NCBI GenBank assembly: GCA_945860865.1
Contig: CAMARW010000010.1
Span: 1 to 64,000, forward strand
Length of the DNA stretch: 64,000 bases
Source: Chitinophaga pinensis
GTDB lineage: Bacteria > Bacteroidota > Bacteroidia > UKL13-3
Direction of reading: 5' to 3'
Below the pieces are notes generated by a model. It saw only the letters and a list, made by a program, of their open reading frames with translations, did no database searches and had not been told where the DNA came from. Positions 1 to 8,230 of this stretch are shown here, piece by piece. Position numbers and translations under genes: made by a program. The number at the start of each line of letters is the position of its first letter. Position 1 is the stretch's first letter.

Positions 1-73
1 TGATTAAAGTCTGAGCTTTCACAATAGAGGTCAAACTTAAAAGAGCTACTAATATGACGCATATTTTTTTCAT
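1..73 (-). CDS. Secreted protein, N-terminal fragment (runs off window)
   Basis: Read on the minus strand, an ATG at 73 opens a frame that is still open at base 1. The 24 visible residues are Met-Lys-Lys, a hydrophobic run (ICVILVALLSLTS) and an Ala-Gln junction, which is a typical signal peptide. The function cannot be seen. It lies in the same orientation as the next three genes, just after the attC-like element at 139-277, so it is probably another cassette-type gene. A second ATG at 78 hits a stop at once, so 73 is the start. Confidence 0.55.
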   Translation of the reverse strand, partial: MKKICVILVALLSLTSIVKAQTLI

Positions 74-138
74 TTCATCTATTTTTAATCGTTATTTATT
101 TAATGTTCTTTTATATTAGATCGCGTCTGTTTAGGCAT

Positions 139-277
139 GACCGCTAACGTTTTCGGGCTTTGCGTTCGGGCGGGTTTCGGAGCACAAAGTTTCAATTTAT
201 TACTAATGATTATTAGAAGCACAAAGCTTCAAGTTTACACGTCAGGCCGCCTGACGCAAAACCCGTGTTATGCGGTC
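139..277 (-). repeat. attC-like imperfect palindrome A
   Basis: The outer ends pair as GACCGC/GCGGTC, followed by CTAAC on one side and GTTATG on the other. Further inside, matching GTTTTCGGG and ACCCGT-type arms carry unpaired bases. This imperfect stem with a core GTT-type triplet at one end is how integron attC sites look. It follows the DUF3267 gene on the minus strand, as an attC follows its cassette gene. It resembles the elements at 932-1062 and 1698-1829 in layout, with diverged inner sequence. Confidence 0.5.
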
Positions 278-282
278 GTTTT

Positions 283-909
283 TCATTTTTCTGGAAGTCC
301 ATAGAAATACGAAATTTTGCTTTCTATATCATCGTACGTTACCACTTGTCTTTTTTTGTTATACTCAAAATAACTTAATAATCCAAAGTCGCCCGAACAC
401 ATTGCAGTATGTGTCAATAAAATACCTATTATCGTCAATGTCCAATTTGAGGATACTATAAATAGCAAAATAATAAGTGTCGTTGTAATAACTGCAAATG
501 GTGCAAGAGCGACAACTTCAAATTCCTTCTTATTGGCTACAAACTTGTCAGCAAGAGCCATAAAGTAAAGCTTTTTCAGGTTAGCGTCATATGAAGTATT
601 TTTAGCTCCTTTTGATTTATATGCCAAAACGTGTATGTATTCGTGCAACGGAAGTAAGGCAAAGGCTATTGCAAGTCCGTATGCAAAATGAGTAAACTTG
701 TCACCGAGGTCATAAGTTTGCAAATTATAACCTTTAACAAAATAAAATCCTGCAAGTCCAAACACAATGAAATTACTCAAATAATAAAAAACAGAATACT
801 TAGTCCATTTTTTCATATAAGTCCTAATGAATGGGACAAGTTCTTTGTGTCCCAATTCGTCAAGTTGAACATATCCATTGCCTAATAATTCGTCTGGTCT
901 TATTTTCAT
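283..909 (-). CDS. DUF3267-type membrane metalloprotease-like protein
   Basis: This 208-residue membrane protein has an HEYIH motif (HExxH, zinc-protease signature) at about residues 89-93, near the end of the second hydrophobic segment. There are about four membrane segments (near 38-58, 74-88, 128-152 and 155-168). These match the DUF3267 family, putative intramembrane or membrane-embedded zinc peptidases of unknown substrate. ATG at 909 is the only sensible start. The gene stands alone between two attC-like elements, in the same orientation as its neighbours, which suggests cassette origin. Zinc binding is inferred from HExxH only; a third ligand was not assigned. Confidence 0.75.
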   Translation of the reverse strand: MKIRPDELLGNGYVQLDELGHKELVPFIRTYMKKWTKYSVFYYLSNFIVFGLAGFYFVKGYNLQTYDLGDKFTHFAYGLAIAFALLPLHEYIHVLAYKSKGAKNTSYDANLKKLYFMALADKFVANKKEFEVVALAPFAVITTTLIILLFIVSSNWTLTIIGILLTHTAMCSGDFGLLSYFEYNKKRQVVTYDDIESKISYFYGLPEK

Positions 910-931
910 TACTTTGCCGTTTTAAAATGCC

Positions 932-1062
932 GCATAACGTTTTGCAGATTGTCGATGGGCGGGCTTTTCAGCACAAAAGTTTGTTCGGAGAACTGAACTT
1001 TCTTTAACCCCAAAACTGTCAAGCGGAGACGAAACCCCGCCATTGCCAATGTGCTGTTATGT
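932..1062 (-). repeat. attC-like imperfect palindrome B
   Basis: The ends read GCATAAC and GTTATGT. Inside, GCAGATTG, GATGGGCGGG and TTT on one arm pair with AAACCCCGCC and CAATGTGC on the other, leaving single unpaired bases, a known attC feature. The loop region is shared with element C (1698-1829), and most of the ~131 bp is identical between the two. It lies directly downstream of the DJ-1/PfpI gene on the minus strand. The core heptamers deviate by one base from the classical RYYYAAC/GTTRRRY consensus. Confidence 0.6.
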
Positions 1063-1081
1063 GTAGCCTTTCTTCTGTCTG

Positions 1082-1660
1082 CTAGTAAATACATACTTGT
1101 CCTTGTCCGATTGGCAAAACAGATGCAATAATGTCCTCCCTAACTTTGTTGTCGTAAAGTTTTTCAATTGCCCAACCAACTAAGTCAACTGCTGCCAAAC
1201 AACCTGCTGCTGTCCCAATGTTTCCGTGGGTTACAAGGTGTTTGTCTTCAAGAACGTCAACGCCATAACTTTTCAAGGCTTCAAATGCAGTCGGGTAAGT
1301 TGTCGCTGAAAGTCCTGTTAGGTGTCCAAGGGCTGCAATGATTAAAGCACCCGAACACATTGAACAAATAATTTGTCTGTTTGGGTCTAGGTCAAAACGT
1401 TTTAAGTAAAGTTCGTCCTTGATAACATTTCTTGTCCCTGGTCCGCTACCGAAAAATACAAGGTCGGCATCATTACATTCTTCAATTAGTCCGTGAGTTT
1501 TTAGGTCAAGTCCGCACACAGATTTATGAGCTGTTTCAGTTCCAACGATTTTTACTTGAAATTCTTTGTCACGAAATTTAACTCTGTTAAGTAAGTCCCA
1601 AGCTAAAAAAACATCAATGTCTGTGAACATGTCAAATGCTACTATTACTGCTTTTTTCAT
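1082..1660 (-). CDS. DJ-1/PfpI family protein
   Basis: This 192-residue single-domain protein has the class-I glutamine-amidotransferase-like fold. The nucleophile elbow is visible as MCSGALIIAALG near residue 101, so Cys102 is the likely catalytic cysteine, and Cys99 is close by. The N-terminal VIVAFDMFTDIDV and the later DADLVFFGSGPGT strand-turn fit the DJ-1/PfpI family, closest in style to isocyanide hydratase-like and GATase1 proteins. The exact reaction is unknown (candidates are glyoxalase III, hydratase or chaperone-like roles). It has no operon partner and is flanked by attC-like elements B and C, so it was probably acquired as a cassette. Confidence 0.85.
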   Translation of the reverse strand: MKKAVIVAFDMFTDIDVFLAWDLLNRVKFRDKEFQVKIVGTETAHKSVCGLDLKTHGLIEECNDADLVFFGSGPGTRNVIKDELYLKRFDLDPNRQIICSMCSGALIIAALGHLTGLSATTYPTAFEALKSYGVDVLEDKHLVTHGNIGTAAGCLAAVDLVGWAIEKLYDNKVREDIIASVLPIGQGQVCIY

Positions 1661-1697
1661 TTTATAGATGTCTATTGAGTTGTCGTCATAAGGTTAC

Positions 1698-1829
1698 ACA
1701 TAACGTTTTGCAGATTGGCGATGGGCGGGCTTTTCAGCACAAAAGTTTGTTCGGAGAACTGAACTTTCGGCTACCAAAAAACTGTCAAGCGGAGACGAAA
1801 CCCCGCCTATTGCCAATGTGCTGTTATGC
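1698..1829 (-). repeat. attC-like imperfect palindrome C
   Basis: The ends are ACATAAC and GTTATGC. The body is almost identical to element B over about 130 bp, apart from a short stretch in the loop (CGGCTACC against TTTAACCC). It lies directly downstream of the 246-residue unknown gene on the minus strand. The near-identity of B and C flanking unrelated genes shows a mobile, repeated recombination-site-like sequence rather than a gene-specific terminator. Confidence 0.6.
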
Positions 1830-1879
1830 GTTCGTGCTACTTCTGTCGCAATGTATTGTTGTTTCAAAATTGATGTCAT

Positions 1880-2620
1880 TTAAGTTGTTTTAACTTTCAA
1901 ATTGTCAATAGCGTTATATAGTTTTTCTCTGTCAATGTCTTGAAAAAACTCAGAGGGTACTTTTTTCAGTAATAAAATCATTTCATCAATTCTGTCTGGT
2001 GTAGTGAATTTAAAAAGTTCATTTGACAGTTTTCTATCTTGCATAGTTCGTTCATAAATGTCTGGAGCAAAACTTTTCATTGCGACAGTCTCTAATTGTT
2101 CGGTCTTAACGTCCATTACCTGCATAGTCGGTTCAGCTTCATGTTGGATTTCGTAATATCGAGCTATCAAATTAATGATACAAGGCACTAAATATTGATA
2201 AGTTTCTTGTCCCTTGTTGCGTAATAAGTTTATCGCTTTTTGAAATGTCCATAAACCACCAATTTCGGAAAGAATAAATGAAGCGGCATTGGACTGGTCA
2301 GTGTCACCCGACTGCAACATGTCCCAAAGAGTATTGAAGTAAGGAGCCTCAAGAGTTTTGATAGTATGTCTTAAAACATAACAAGAACCTGCTTTCTTAT
2401 TTTCTAAAAAATAGTGTCGCATTGTCAATGCCCTAGTAATCCTCTCGTCTTTAAATTGTGTTGCCTTTTCTAGCAAATTGCTACCATACCAAAATTCTTT
2501 GAATTGTACACTTTCAATTTCCTTAACCAAATTCACAATTTCGTTATCGTCAAACTTGTTTTTGTCTATAGAATTGTCTGAATTCGTTTTCTTATTTTTA
2601 AAAAAGTCAAATAGTCCCAT
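1880..2620 (-). CDS. Uncharacterised protein with HEAT-like helices
   Basis: I do not recognise this 246-residue protein. It starts MGLFDFFKNKK, a short amphipathic N-terminus common in cytosolic Bacteroidota proteins, then is mostly helical. Segments around residues 60-150 (pairs such as FNTLWDMLQ, NAASFILSEIGG and FQKAINLLR) look like HEAT-type helical repeats. It has no signal peptide, no transmembrane segment and no obvious catalytic motif. ATG at 2620 is the natural start. It would be the first gene after the array boundary at about 2680, is followed by attC-like element C, and is therefore probably a cassette gene. Confidence 0.65.
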   Translation of the reverse strand: MGLFDFFKNKKTNSDNSIDKNKFDDNEIVNLVKEIESVQFKEFWYGSNLLEKATQFKDERITRALTMRHYFLENKKAGSCYVLRHTIKTLEAPYFNTLWDMLQSGDTDQSNAASFILSEIGGLWTFQKAINLLRNKGQETYQYLVPCIINLIARYYEIQHEAEPTMQVMDVKTEQLETVAMKSFAPDIYERTMQDRKLSNELFKFTTPDRIDEMILLLKKVPSEFFQDIDREKLYNAIDNLKVKTT

Positions 2621-2673
2621 TACGTTTATTTTATGTTTTTATTTTCATTTGTGCACTGTCGCCCCAGCATGAC

Positions 2674-2707
2674 GCATAACTCACTTATTGCCGAATAAAA
2701 CATTCGG
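2674..2707 (-). other. Half attC-like boundary plus small hairpin
   Basis: GCATAAC at 2674-2680 (GTTATGC on the minus strand) matches the right-hand core of the attC-like elements and sits just upstream of the first array gene. No matching left half is visible. Next to it, CCGAAT/ATTCGG with a 5-nt loop (2691-2707) can form a hairpin. It may be the outer end of the cassette array. The rest of 2621-2850 shows nothing else I can name. Confidence 0.35.
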
Positions 2708-2850
2708 GTAGCAGGTCAATTTGGTTGGCTTGCCGCATGTTTTAATCCGTTTAGATTTTTTGCAGACTTGTCATTTTGTTTCACAAGTTGATTGTTTATT
2801 TGGGTTCAAACAGTTGGCTTTTGTAATTTTGATATTGGATATAGCATTGC

Positions 2851-5800
2851 CTAAAAATCTAAACTCAAAGAAAGGTAATACATTGGCCTGCTGGCTACTT
2901 CTGCATCTTGTATGCCCCACGCAGTATCAAAACGCACAAAGTAACCAAAAACCTTAGACCTTAGTCCGCCGCCAAAGCCGGCCACAATGGGGTCGCGTAC
3001 ATTAATTACATAGGCATTAATGGGCCCGTTTTGGTAAGTCTTTTGATTAAATGTGTTTTCATCGCTGTAAGGGTTATTGCCTACCCAAGCGGTACCCACA
3101 TCAAAGAATGGCACCAGCTGAAAATTGTTTAAGAACTCGCTGCGCAGGGTTTTATTAAATGCATATTGAAACACTGGCACCCGCAGTTCTGTATTTATTA
3201 AAGCAAAGGAGTTTCCATTTCTAATATTTTGCTCAAAGCCGCGTAGGTTGCAAGCCAATGCCTGAAAGGCGTAGTTTCTATCTGTAGCAGTAGCAATTTC
3301 GTTGTTAAAGCGGGCCGGAATCCAGTTTTCTACGCCTCCTAAATAGTAGACTACCTTGGCAGGCCCAAAGGAGGTATTGGCGGTAAAGCGGGTGGCCAAA
3401 ATAATTTGGCGGTGCACTTGCTGGTAGTGGCGCAAATCAAAGCCCAAGGTGTTTAATTGAACATCCCAATTATTGTATAAACTATAGTGTTCATAAAATA
3501 CCTTAAACTTAGTGCCATGCCATAAATTAAGTCCTTTGGGTATCGTATTGTCTGATACAAACTCTAGTTTACCACCCACCCAATTGCTAATTCTATCGGG
3601 GGTTTCTAGGGTTCTGGCATCGGTAGCCCGCGTTACGTCTTTATCTTGGCGGTAAAAAGTGGCTAAGCGTATGCTGTGCACAGGGTTTAGCGGTATTTTT
3701 AAAATATACCTTAACTCATGCGAGAGGTTTTTAAAATTGGCCAATTCTGCATTGCCGCCGCCGCGCACCTGACGGTAAAATACAAATTTATGGTCTACAC
3801 GCTTTTTAAGCAGCTCTAAACTTCCAAAATAATCAAAACCACTAAGGTCAAACGCCATCCTTACACCGCCCGTTATGCGCACGTCTTCAAATAAATCTAT
3901 CATACCCAGTTTAAACATACCATTTAAACCTGGGTTAAACATTTGTGAAGAGGCACCCGTTATGGGTTGGTAATAGGTGTTTAAAATACTATTATCTAAT
4001 TGGGTTACTACCTTATCTGTAAAGAAAGTTAAATCATAAAAGCGCGGGGCATTTATTTTAATATTTTTTTGCCTTAGCAAAGCCTCTGGGGTTTTAGTAA
4101 GGGTAATATACTGCGGCCTTTTATAGGTAGGCGAGGTATAATCTGTTACAAAGAAATAGGCATTGGTATCTACTGCAATTTTAACCTCTTTAATGGTTAA
4201 ATTGGTATCTACTACTTGGGCCTTTAGTCTGTATTCTTTAGGTCCGGCTTCAAAAGGTAAGTGAGCAGCACCTGTTTTAAGGCGGTATAAATTGGGGTAG
4301 GTTTCTACATCAAACGAAGCGGCTTCAACCTGTTTGGTAATGGCCTGGTATTTTATGGCATAGCGCCCTTTATCCAAAACCAAATCGTAAACCATTTTGC
4401 CCTGAACCGATATATCATGCGCAATAATGCTCTGCTTATAATTGGTTAAAGGGTAAGTATAAATAATGTCTTTGGTATAGATGAGAGTATCTATTTTGGC
4501 CACCCTTGCATCTAGGGTAATGGTTTTGTTTTTGTACGTAAAAGTTTGTCCGCTCCAAGTAGGCGCATCAGTATATTGCAGGGCATCGGGGGTAAGTTCC
4601 AAACTATCGTGGTATTGGATTAAGATTTCTGTATAATCATACACCTCTTCTAGTCGGGCGGCATAGCGGTTTCTAACGCCATTATACTCGCTAAGGTAAG
4701 CAAAGAATTTTTGGTTATAATCTATGGGTTGCGTTTCGTTAATGTTTGGGGTTTGGGTTAATCTTTTTAAGCGCTGACTATTGGTTTCTAGGTCGTACAT
4801 AAAAATATCGAAGTTATTATCTGGCTCCAGTTGGCTTTGCACACCCACGCCAAGTGAGTCGTTTTTTCTATTAGAGCTAAATAATATTTTGCCCGAGTAA
4901 TCTACAAAACGCGGGTGAAGGTCGTCGTAAAAATCGGAGGTAATTTGTTTCTCTCTGCGGGTAGGAATATCATACATAAACAAATCACTTTGTCCGCGCC
5001 TAATGGCAGAGAGCACAATGCTTCTGCCGTTATCGCTAAAGTCTATGCCCGTAATCTTGTCAAACTTTAAGAAACGGATAGTTTCTTCTTTTTTGTTTAT
5101 TAGGTCTACAAGGCGTAAAAAAACCTGCCCTTTCTTTTCAAACACATAAGCCAATTTATCGCCACCGGCTTGCCAAGCTAAAATAGGGAAAGATGGGTCG
5201 ATAATAATTTGGTGGTATTTGAGTCCACCCTTGAAAATTCTTTTGGTTTTGCCTGTTTTTAAATCCATGAGCCAAATGCGGTATTTACCATATTTATTAG
5301 AGGTAAAGGCCAAGTAGTTGCCCTTCGGACTAGCTTTCATTTGGTCTTGAAGAAAAGGGGTAAGGCGCTTTTTTATTTTGTGCTCACCACTTGGGAAATC
5401 GCCCAAAAGGCTTATTTCTTTGGCGTATACATTTTGAAAATAGGAGGTGTAATCAGCAATAATTTCAGGGAACTCCAAATTGGTAACATAGGCTATGGCG
5501 CTCTCGTAATTGCGCGTAAGTTTAGTTATGTAAACCAAATTGGCAATTACATCAGGGTCATATTTATCAGCTAAATATTTCCAAAAAGAGTGGCCAGCAA
5601 ACACAGGTTCGGCCTGAGCCAACCTATTAAACCTAAATTTTTTATTGGCTTGCAAGGCATCTTTCATTTTATTGTCTAAGCTCACATCCCAGTTTTTGGC
5701 AAGGTAAGAGGTAAGTCCTTGCAAATACCACTGCGGTAAGTTAAGGAAAGCCGCATTTTGTATACGCTCCTGTAGGTTTCCGCCGTAGAGCAGCTCGTTC

Positions 5801-6246
5801 AATAAAACAAGAGATAATCCTTCTTTAAGTTGCCGTTCTAAATCGGCATGGTCTCCATTAAAATACACCAGTACGCGGTTGTTTACCACTTGGGTATAAC
5901 CGCCAGTGTTTAAGTTTATATCTTCTAATCCAAAATTGCCTTGTTTGTAATCGCTGAGGGTATTGTAACAAATAATTTCTATTCTACCACCTAAGCGATG
6001 GTCTAATATTTTTTCTAAATTACTCATGTTGTTTTCTGCATATTTTATGCAGAAGTTAGCCAATTCTCTACCTCCAGAATAAAAAAAAGCATCATAATTT
6101 TCGCTACGTAAAAAGCTCCATTCAAACCGGCCATATTGCACGCGGTTTTGCCCAAAAGGCGTGTTTATACCTTGGGCCCACAAGGTGTTATTTTTGATCC
6201 CAAAAAATAGGAGTGAGAATAGAAATAAAATACGAATTAATTGCAT
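2851..6246 (-). CDS. Outer-membrane protein with TolB-like propeller and surface-antigen barrel
   Basis: This 1,131-residue protein has a signal peptide (hydrophobic run ending in LWAQG near residue 25). Residues ~30-260 resemble the peptidase-MA fold: LPQWYLQGLTSYLA fits the usual helix after the active site, but the position where HExxH should be reads VLLNELL, so catalysis is probably lost. Residues ~280-560 contain PD40/TolB-like propeller repeats (for example SPKGNYLAFTSN, DFSDNGRSIVLSA, HPRFVDYSGKILFSS). The C-terminal ~370 residues have the alternating pattern and terminal Phe of a BamA/surface-antigen beta-barrel. It stands alone on the minus strand and is divergent from the MBL gene. 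The function is unknown; a surface or envelope role is inferred. Confidence 0.75.
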   Translation of the reverse strand: MQLIRILFLFSLLFFGIKNNTLWAQGINTPFGQNRVQYGRFEWSFLRSENYDAFFYSGGRELANFCIKYAENNMSNLEKILDHRLGGRIEIICYNTLSDYKQGNFGLEDINLNTGGYTQVVNNRVLVYFNGDHADLERQLKEGLSLVLLNELLYGGNLQERIQNAAFLNLPQWYLQGLTSYLAKNWDVSLDNKMKDALQANKKFRFNRLAQAEPVFAGHSFWKYLADKYDPDVIANLVYITKLTRNYESAIAYVTNLEFPEIIADYTSYFQNVYAKEISLLGDFPSGEHKIKKRLTPFLQDQMKASPKGNYLAFTSNKYGKYRIWLMDLKTGKTKRIFKGGLKYHQIIIDPSFPILAWQAGGDKLAYVFEKKGQVFLRLVDLINKKEETIRFLKFDKITGIDFSDNGRSIVLSAIRRGQSDLFMYDIPTRREKQITSDFYDDLHPRFVDYSGKILFSSNRKNDSLGVGVQSQLEPDNNFDIFMYDLETNSQRLKRLTQTPNINETQPIDYNQKFFAYLSEYNGVRNRYAARLEEVYDYTEILIQYHDSLELTPDALQYTDAPTWSGQTFTYKNKTITLDARVAKIDTLIYTKDIIYTYPLTNYKQSIIAHDISVQGKMVYDLVLDKGRYAIKYQAITKQVEAASFDVETYPNLYRLKTGAAHLPFEAGPKEYRLKAQVVDTNLTIKEVKIAVDTNAYFFVTDYTSPTYKRPQYITLTKTPEALLRQKNIKINAPRFYDLTFFTDKVVTQLDNSILNTYYQPITGASSQMFNPGLNGMFKLGMIDLFEDVRITGGVRMAFDLSGFDYFGSLELLKKRVDHKFVFYRQVRGGGNAELANFKNLSHELRYILKIPLNPVHSIRLATFYRQDKDVTRATDARTLETPDRISNWVGGKLEFVSDNTIPKGLNLWHGTKFKVFYEHYSLYNNWDVQLNTLGFDLRHYQQVHRQIILATRFTANTSFGPAKVVYYLGGVENWIPARFNNEIATATDRNYAFQALACNLRGFEQNIRNGNSFALINTELRVPVFQYAFNKTLRSEFLNNFQLVPFFDVGTAWVGNNPYSDENTFNQKTYQNGPINAYVINVRDPIVAGFGGGLRSKVFGYFVRFDTAWGIQDAEVASRPMYYLSLSLDF

Positions 6247-6365
6247 GTATTTATGGATACCAAAATTGCATCAAAAACCCGAGAATATGAAATTAATTTC
6301 AGTAAAATTTTAAGTTAATTAGATAAAAAATTTTTATTGCCCCAAAGTTTGAACAAATTTGCAGG

Positions 6366-7007
6366 ATGATACAGGTAAAAAGTTTTGTTTTCAACGAGTT
6401 TCAGGAAAATACATATGTTATTTGGGATCAAAGCTTAGCCTGTGCCATCATAGATCCTGGCTGTAGTAATCTAGATGAACGTAACCAATTGCGTGATTTT
6501 ATCTCAGTAAACCAATTAAAACCTTCTTTATTGCTCAATACCCACTGTCACATAGACCATATTTTGGGTAACGAATTTGTTTATAATACCTACCAATTGC
6601 CTTTGCACCTGCACGAAGGAGAGTTGTTTACTTACAAAGATACAGATCGCTGGGCGGCTATGTTTGGGTTGCCTAAATTTACGGTACCAGAAAAATTGGT
6701 TTTTCTGCAAGCGGGTAATGTCATTGGTTTTGGTTCAAGCCAATTAGAGATTTTGAGCACGCCCGGACATTCCATTGCTTCCTTAAGTTTTTACCATGCG
6801 GCCAGTCACCAATTGTTTGCGGGCGATGTGCTTTTTAAAGATAGCATTGGCAGAACAGACCTTCCAGGAGGTAATTTTGATGTTTTGGCAAAAAGCATCC
6901 GTGAACAAATTTATACCTTGCCAAATCAAACAATAGTATATTCGGGACATGGCCCAGCTACCTCGGTGGGCTATGAAAAAGTAAATAATTCATTTGTAAA
7001 AATTTAA
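6366..7007 (+). CDS. MBL-fold hydrolase, glyoxalase II-like
   Basis: This is a 213-residue metallo-beta-lactamase-fold hydrolase. The zinc ligands are all visible: THCHIDH (His60, His62, Asp64, His65), GHS (His135), GDVLF (Asp154) and SGHGP (His195). The length and the GRTDLPGG segment match the short YcbL-like hydroxyacylglutathione-hydrolase group, which lacks the long C-terminal substrate domain of classical glyoxalase II. The substrate is therefore likely a thioester, but is not fixed. It is followed after 10 bp by the SRPBCC/GyrI gene, suggesting one transcript. Confidence 0.88.
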   Translation: MIQVKSFVFNEFQENTYVIWDQSLACAIIDPGCSNLDERNQLRDFISVNQLKPSLLLNTHCHIDHILGNEFVYNTYQLPLHLHEGELFTYKDTDRWAAMFGLPKFTVPEKLVFLQAGNVIGFGSSQLEILSTPGHSIASLSFYHAASHQLFAGDVLFKDSIGRTDLPGGNFDVLAKSIREQIYTLPNQTIVYSGHGPATSVGYEKVNNSFVKI

Positions 7008-7017
7008 AAACCATTGC

Positions 7018-8043
7018 ATGAAAATTGTAAAAATTATTCTGATAAGTTTCTTAGGCCTATTCTTTTTATTGCTTGGCATTTCTTTTCTGTTGCCCTCTAA
7101 AACCCATGTGGAGAGAAGCATGGTTATAGCTGCCCACCCGCATCAAATTTTTCCTTTAATAAACCAGTTCGATAAATGGGTAAAATGGAGTCCGTGGCAT
7201 AAAAAAGATACTACTGCACAATATACCTACAACGATATTGCAGCAGGTGTAGGAGCAAGTTATAGCTGGAAAAGTGCACACCCCGAGGTGGGCAACGGAG
7301 AAATGAAAATCATAGAAACCTCAGCCGATACTTTTTTAAAAACCCAAATGAATATGGAGGGAATGGGCATTTCTTACTCCACTTTTAAATTGAGCGAAAC
7401 AGACGCAGGAACTATGGTAACTTGGAGCATGGATGCAGATGGCGAGGGAATGCCGATTTATTTTGTGCCTGTAGCTAAGTATTTTAATTTATTTATGGAC
7501 CGCATATTGGGTGCAGAATTTGAGGAAGGTTTAACGCTTTTGCAAGAAATAATTGCCCAATTACCACACTATCATATTGGTCCGTATGAGGCCGAAATAA
7601 GAGAATTTGGCGGAATGAAATTTGTTGGTATTCGCGAGAAAATTGCTGGTGATCTGCTTTCGCAAAAAATTAGCAATCAATTTGCAAGCCTCGAAAATCT
7701 TTTTAAACAAGCCAATAAAATGCCTGTTGGGGTGCCGTTTACCATTAACCATTTTGCCCGAAATAATGTTTTTGATGTTACTACCGCTATGGGTATGCCT
7801 GAACCAATGCAGGTAAGCGAGCCCATTTTTATCAAAGAATTACCCGCTAGCAAATGGATGGTAGTTAAATATACGGGAGGTTACAGTGGTTTAAGTGCGC
7901 TTTACCAGCAGGGTTTTGAAATGCTGGCAGCAGAAAATTTAAAACCAAGTGGCGCTCCTTTGGAGTTTTACTTAACTAACCCTAGCATGGAGCCTGATAG
8001 TAATAAGTGGGTAACAGAATTGGTGTTTCCTTTTATTGAGTAG
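7018..8043 (+). CDS. SRPBCC domain protein with C-terminal GyrI-like domain
   Basis: This 341-residue protein begins with a single membrane anchor (about residues 3-25, IILISFLGLFFLLLGISF). Residues ~30-175 form an SRPBCC/polyketide-cyclase-like domain with the family's FDKWVKWSPW motif, and ~185-341 form an AraC-effector-binding/GyrI-like domain. This two-domain order is common in Bacteroidota and is usually annotated as SRPBCC family protein. No enzymatic activity can be assigned; binding of a small hydrophobic ligand is likely from the fold. It probably shares a transcript with the upstream MBL gene. Confidence 0.8.
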   Translation: MKIVKIILISFLGLFFLLLGISFLLPSKTHVERSMVIAAHPHQIFPLINQFDKWVKWSPWHKKDTTAQYTYNDIAAGVGASYSWKSAHPEVGNGEMKIIETSADTFLKTQMNMEGMGISYSTFKLSETDAGTMVTWSMDADGEGMPIYFVPVAKYFNLFMDRILGAEFEEGLTLLQEIIAQLPHYHIGPYEAEIREFGGMKFVGIREKIAGDLLSQKISNQFASLENLFKQANKMPVGVPFTINHFARNNVFDVTTAMGMPEPMQVSEPIFIKELPASKWMVVKYTGGYSGLSALYQQGFEMLAAENLKPSGAPLEFYLTNPSMEPDSNKWVTELVFPFIE

Positions 8044-8047
8044 AGGC

Positions 8048-8178
8048 AAGAAACGAGAGGCGAGAGACGAGAAATGAGAGTCCAGATGTTCCTGGCTATT
8101 TGGTGGTATTGATATTTTTTGAGCTTCGCTCAATTTTATGTTTTCGGATTTCGAGTTTCGGATTTGGAATTTTGTTCT
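8048..8178. repeat. Intergenic microrepeats (GAGA/CGAG and TTTCG types)
   Basis: The first part repeats short CGAGA/GAGAG units, as in CGAGAGGCGAGAGACGAG. The later part repeats TTTCGGATTT-like units (TTTCGGATTTCGAG, TTTCGGATTTGG). Related TTCG-rich runs occur at 56315-56342 and 57037-57092, and an AATTACGAATTACG version at 44689-44760. They encode nothing and are always intergenic in this window. Confidence 0.5.
8117..8138 (+). terminator. Intrinsic terminator after SRPBCC gene
   Basis: TTGAGC and GCTCAA form a 6-bp stem around a TTC loop (8119-8133), followed by TTTTAT. A T-run also precedes the stem, so it could act in both directions. It closes the 6366-8043 transcript. Confidence 0.5.
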
Positions 8179-8200
8179 CCAGATTTTTCTTCACAATTGC

Positions 8201-8228
8201 TTAACCCAAACTTAACATTTTACTATTG
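8201..8228 (+). promoter_or_regulatory. Possible PhoB-like tandem repeat and -7 box (weak)
   Basis: TTAACCC at 8201 and TTAACAT at 8212 are two heptamers 11 bp apart, with a poorer TTCACAA at 8190. This is the same phasing as the stronger arrays at 18399, 23700 and 26790. TACTATTG at 8221-8228 fits the TAnnATTG -7 box seen there, but the spacing to the last heptamer is 9 nt instead of 15. The box lies only 3 nt before the GTG used as start, so either the start is further downstream (TTG at 8267) or the -7 box is another one. Confidence 0.35.
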
Positions 8229-8230
8229 TT

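Noticed and set aside
5341-5574. 77-codon plus-strand frame inside the outer-membrane protein gene
   Set aside because: Shadow of the long minus-strand gene; no start context and no independent signal.
2851-6246. Calling the 1,131-residue protein TolB or BamA
   Set aside because: Both similarities are partial and the peptidase-like N-domain is foreign to TolB and BamA, so no gene symbol is justified.
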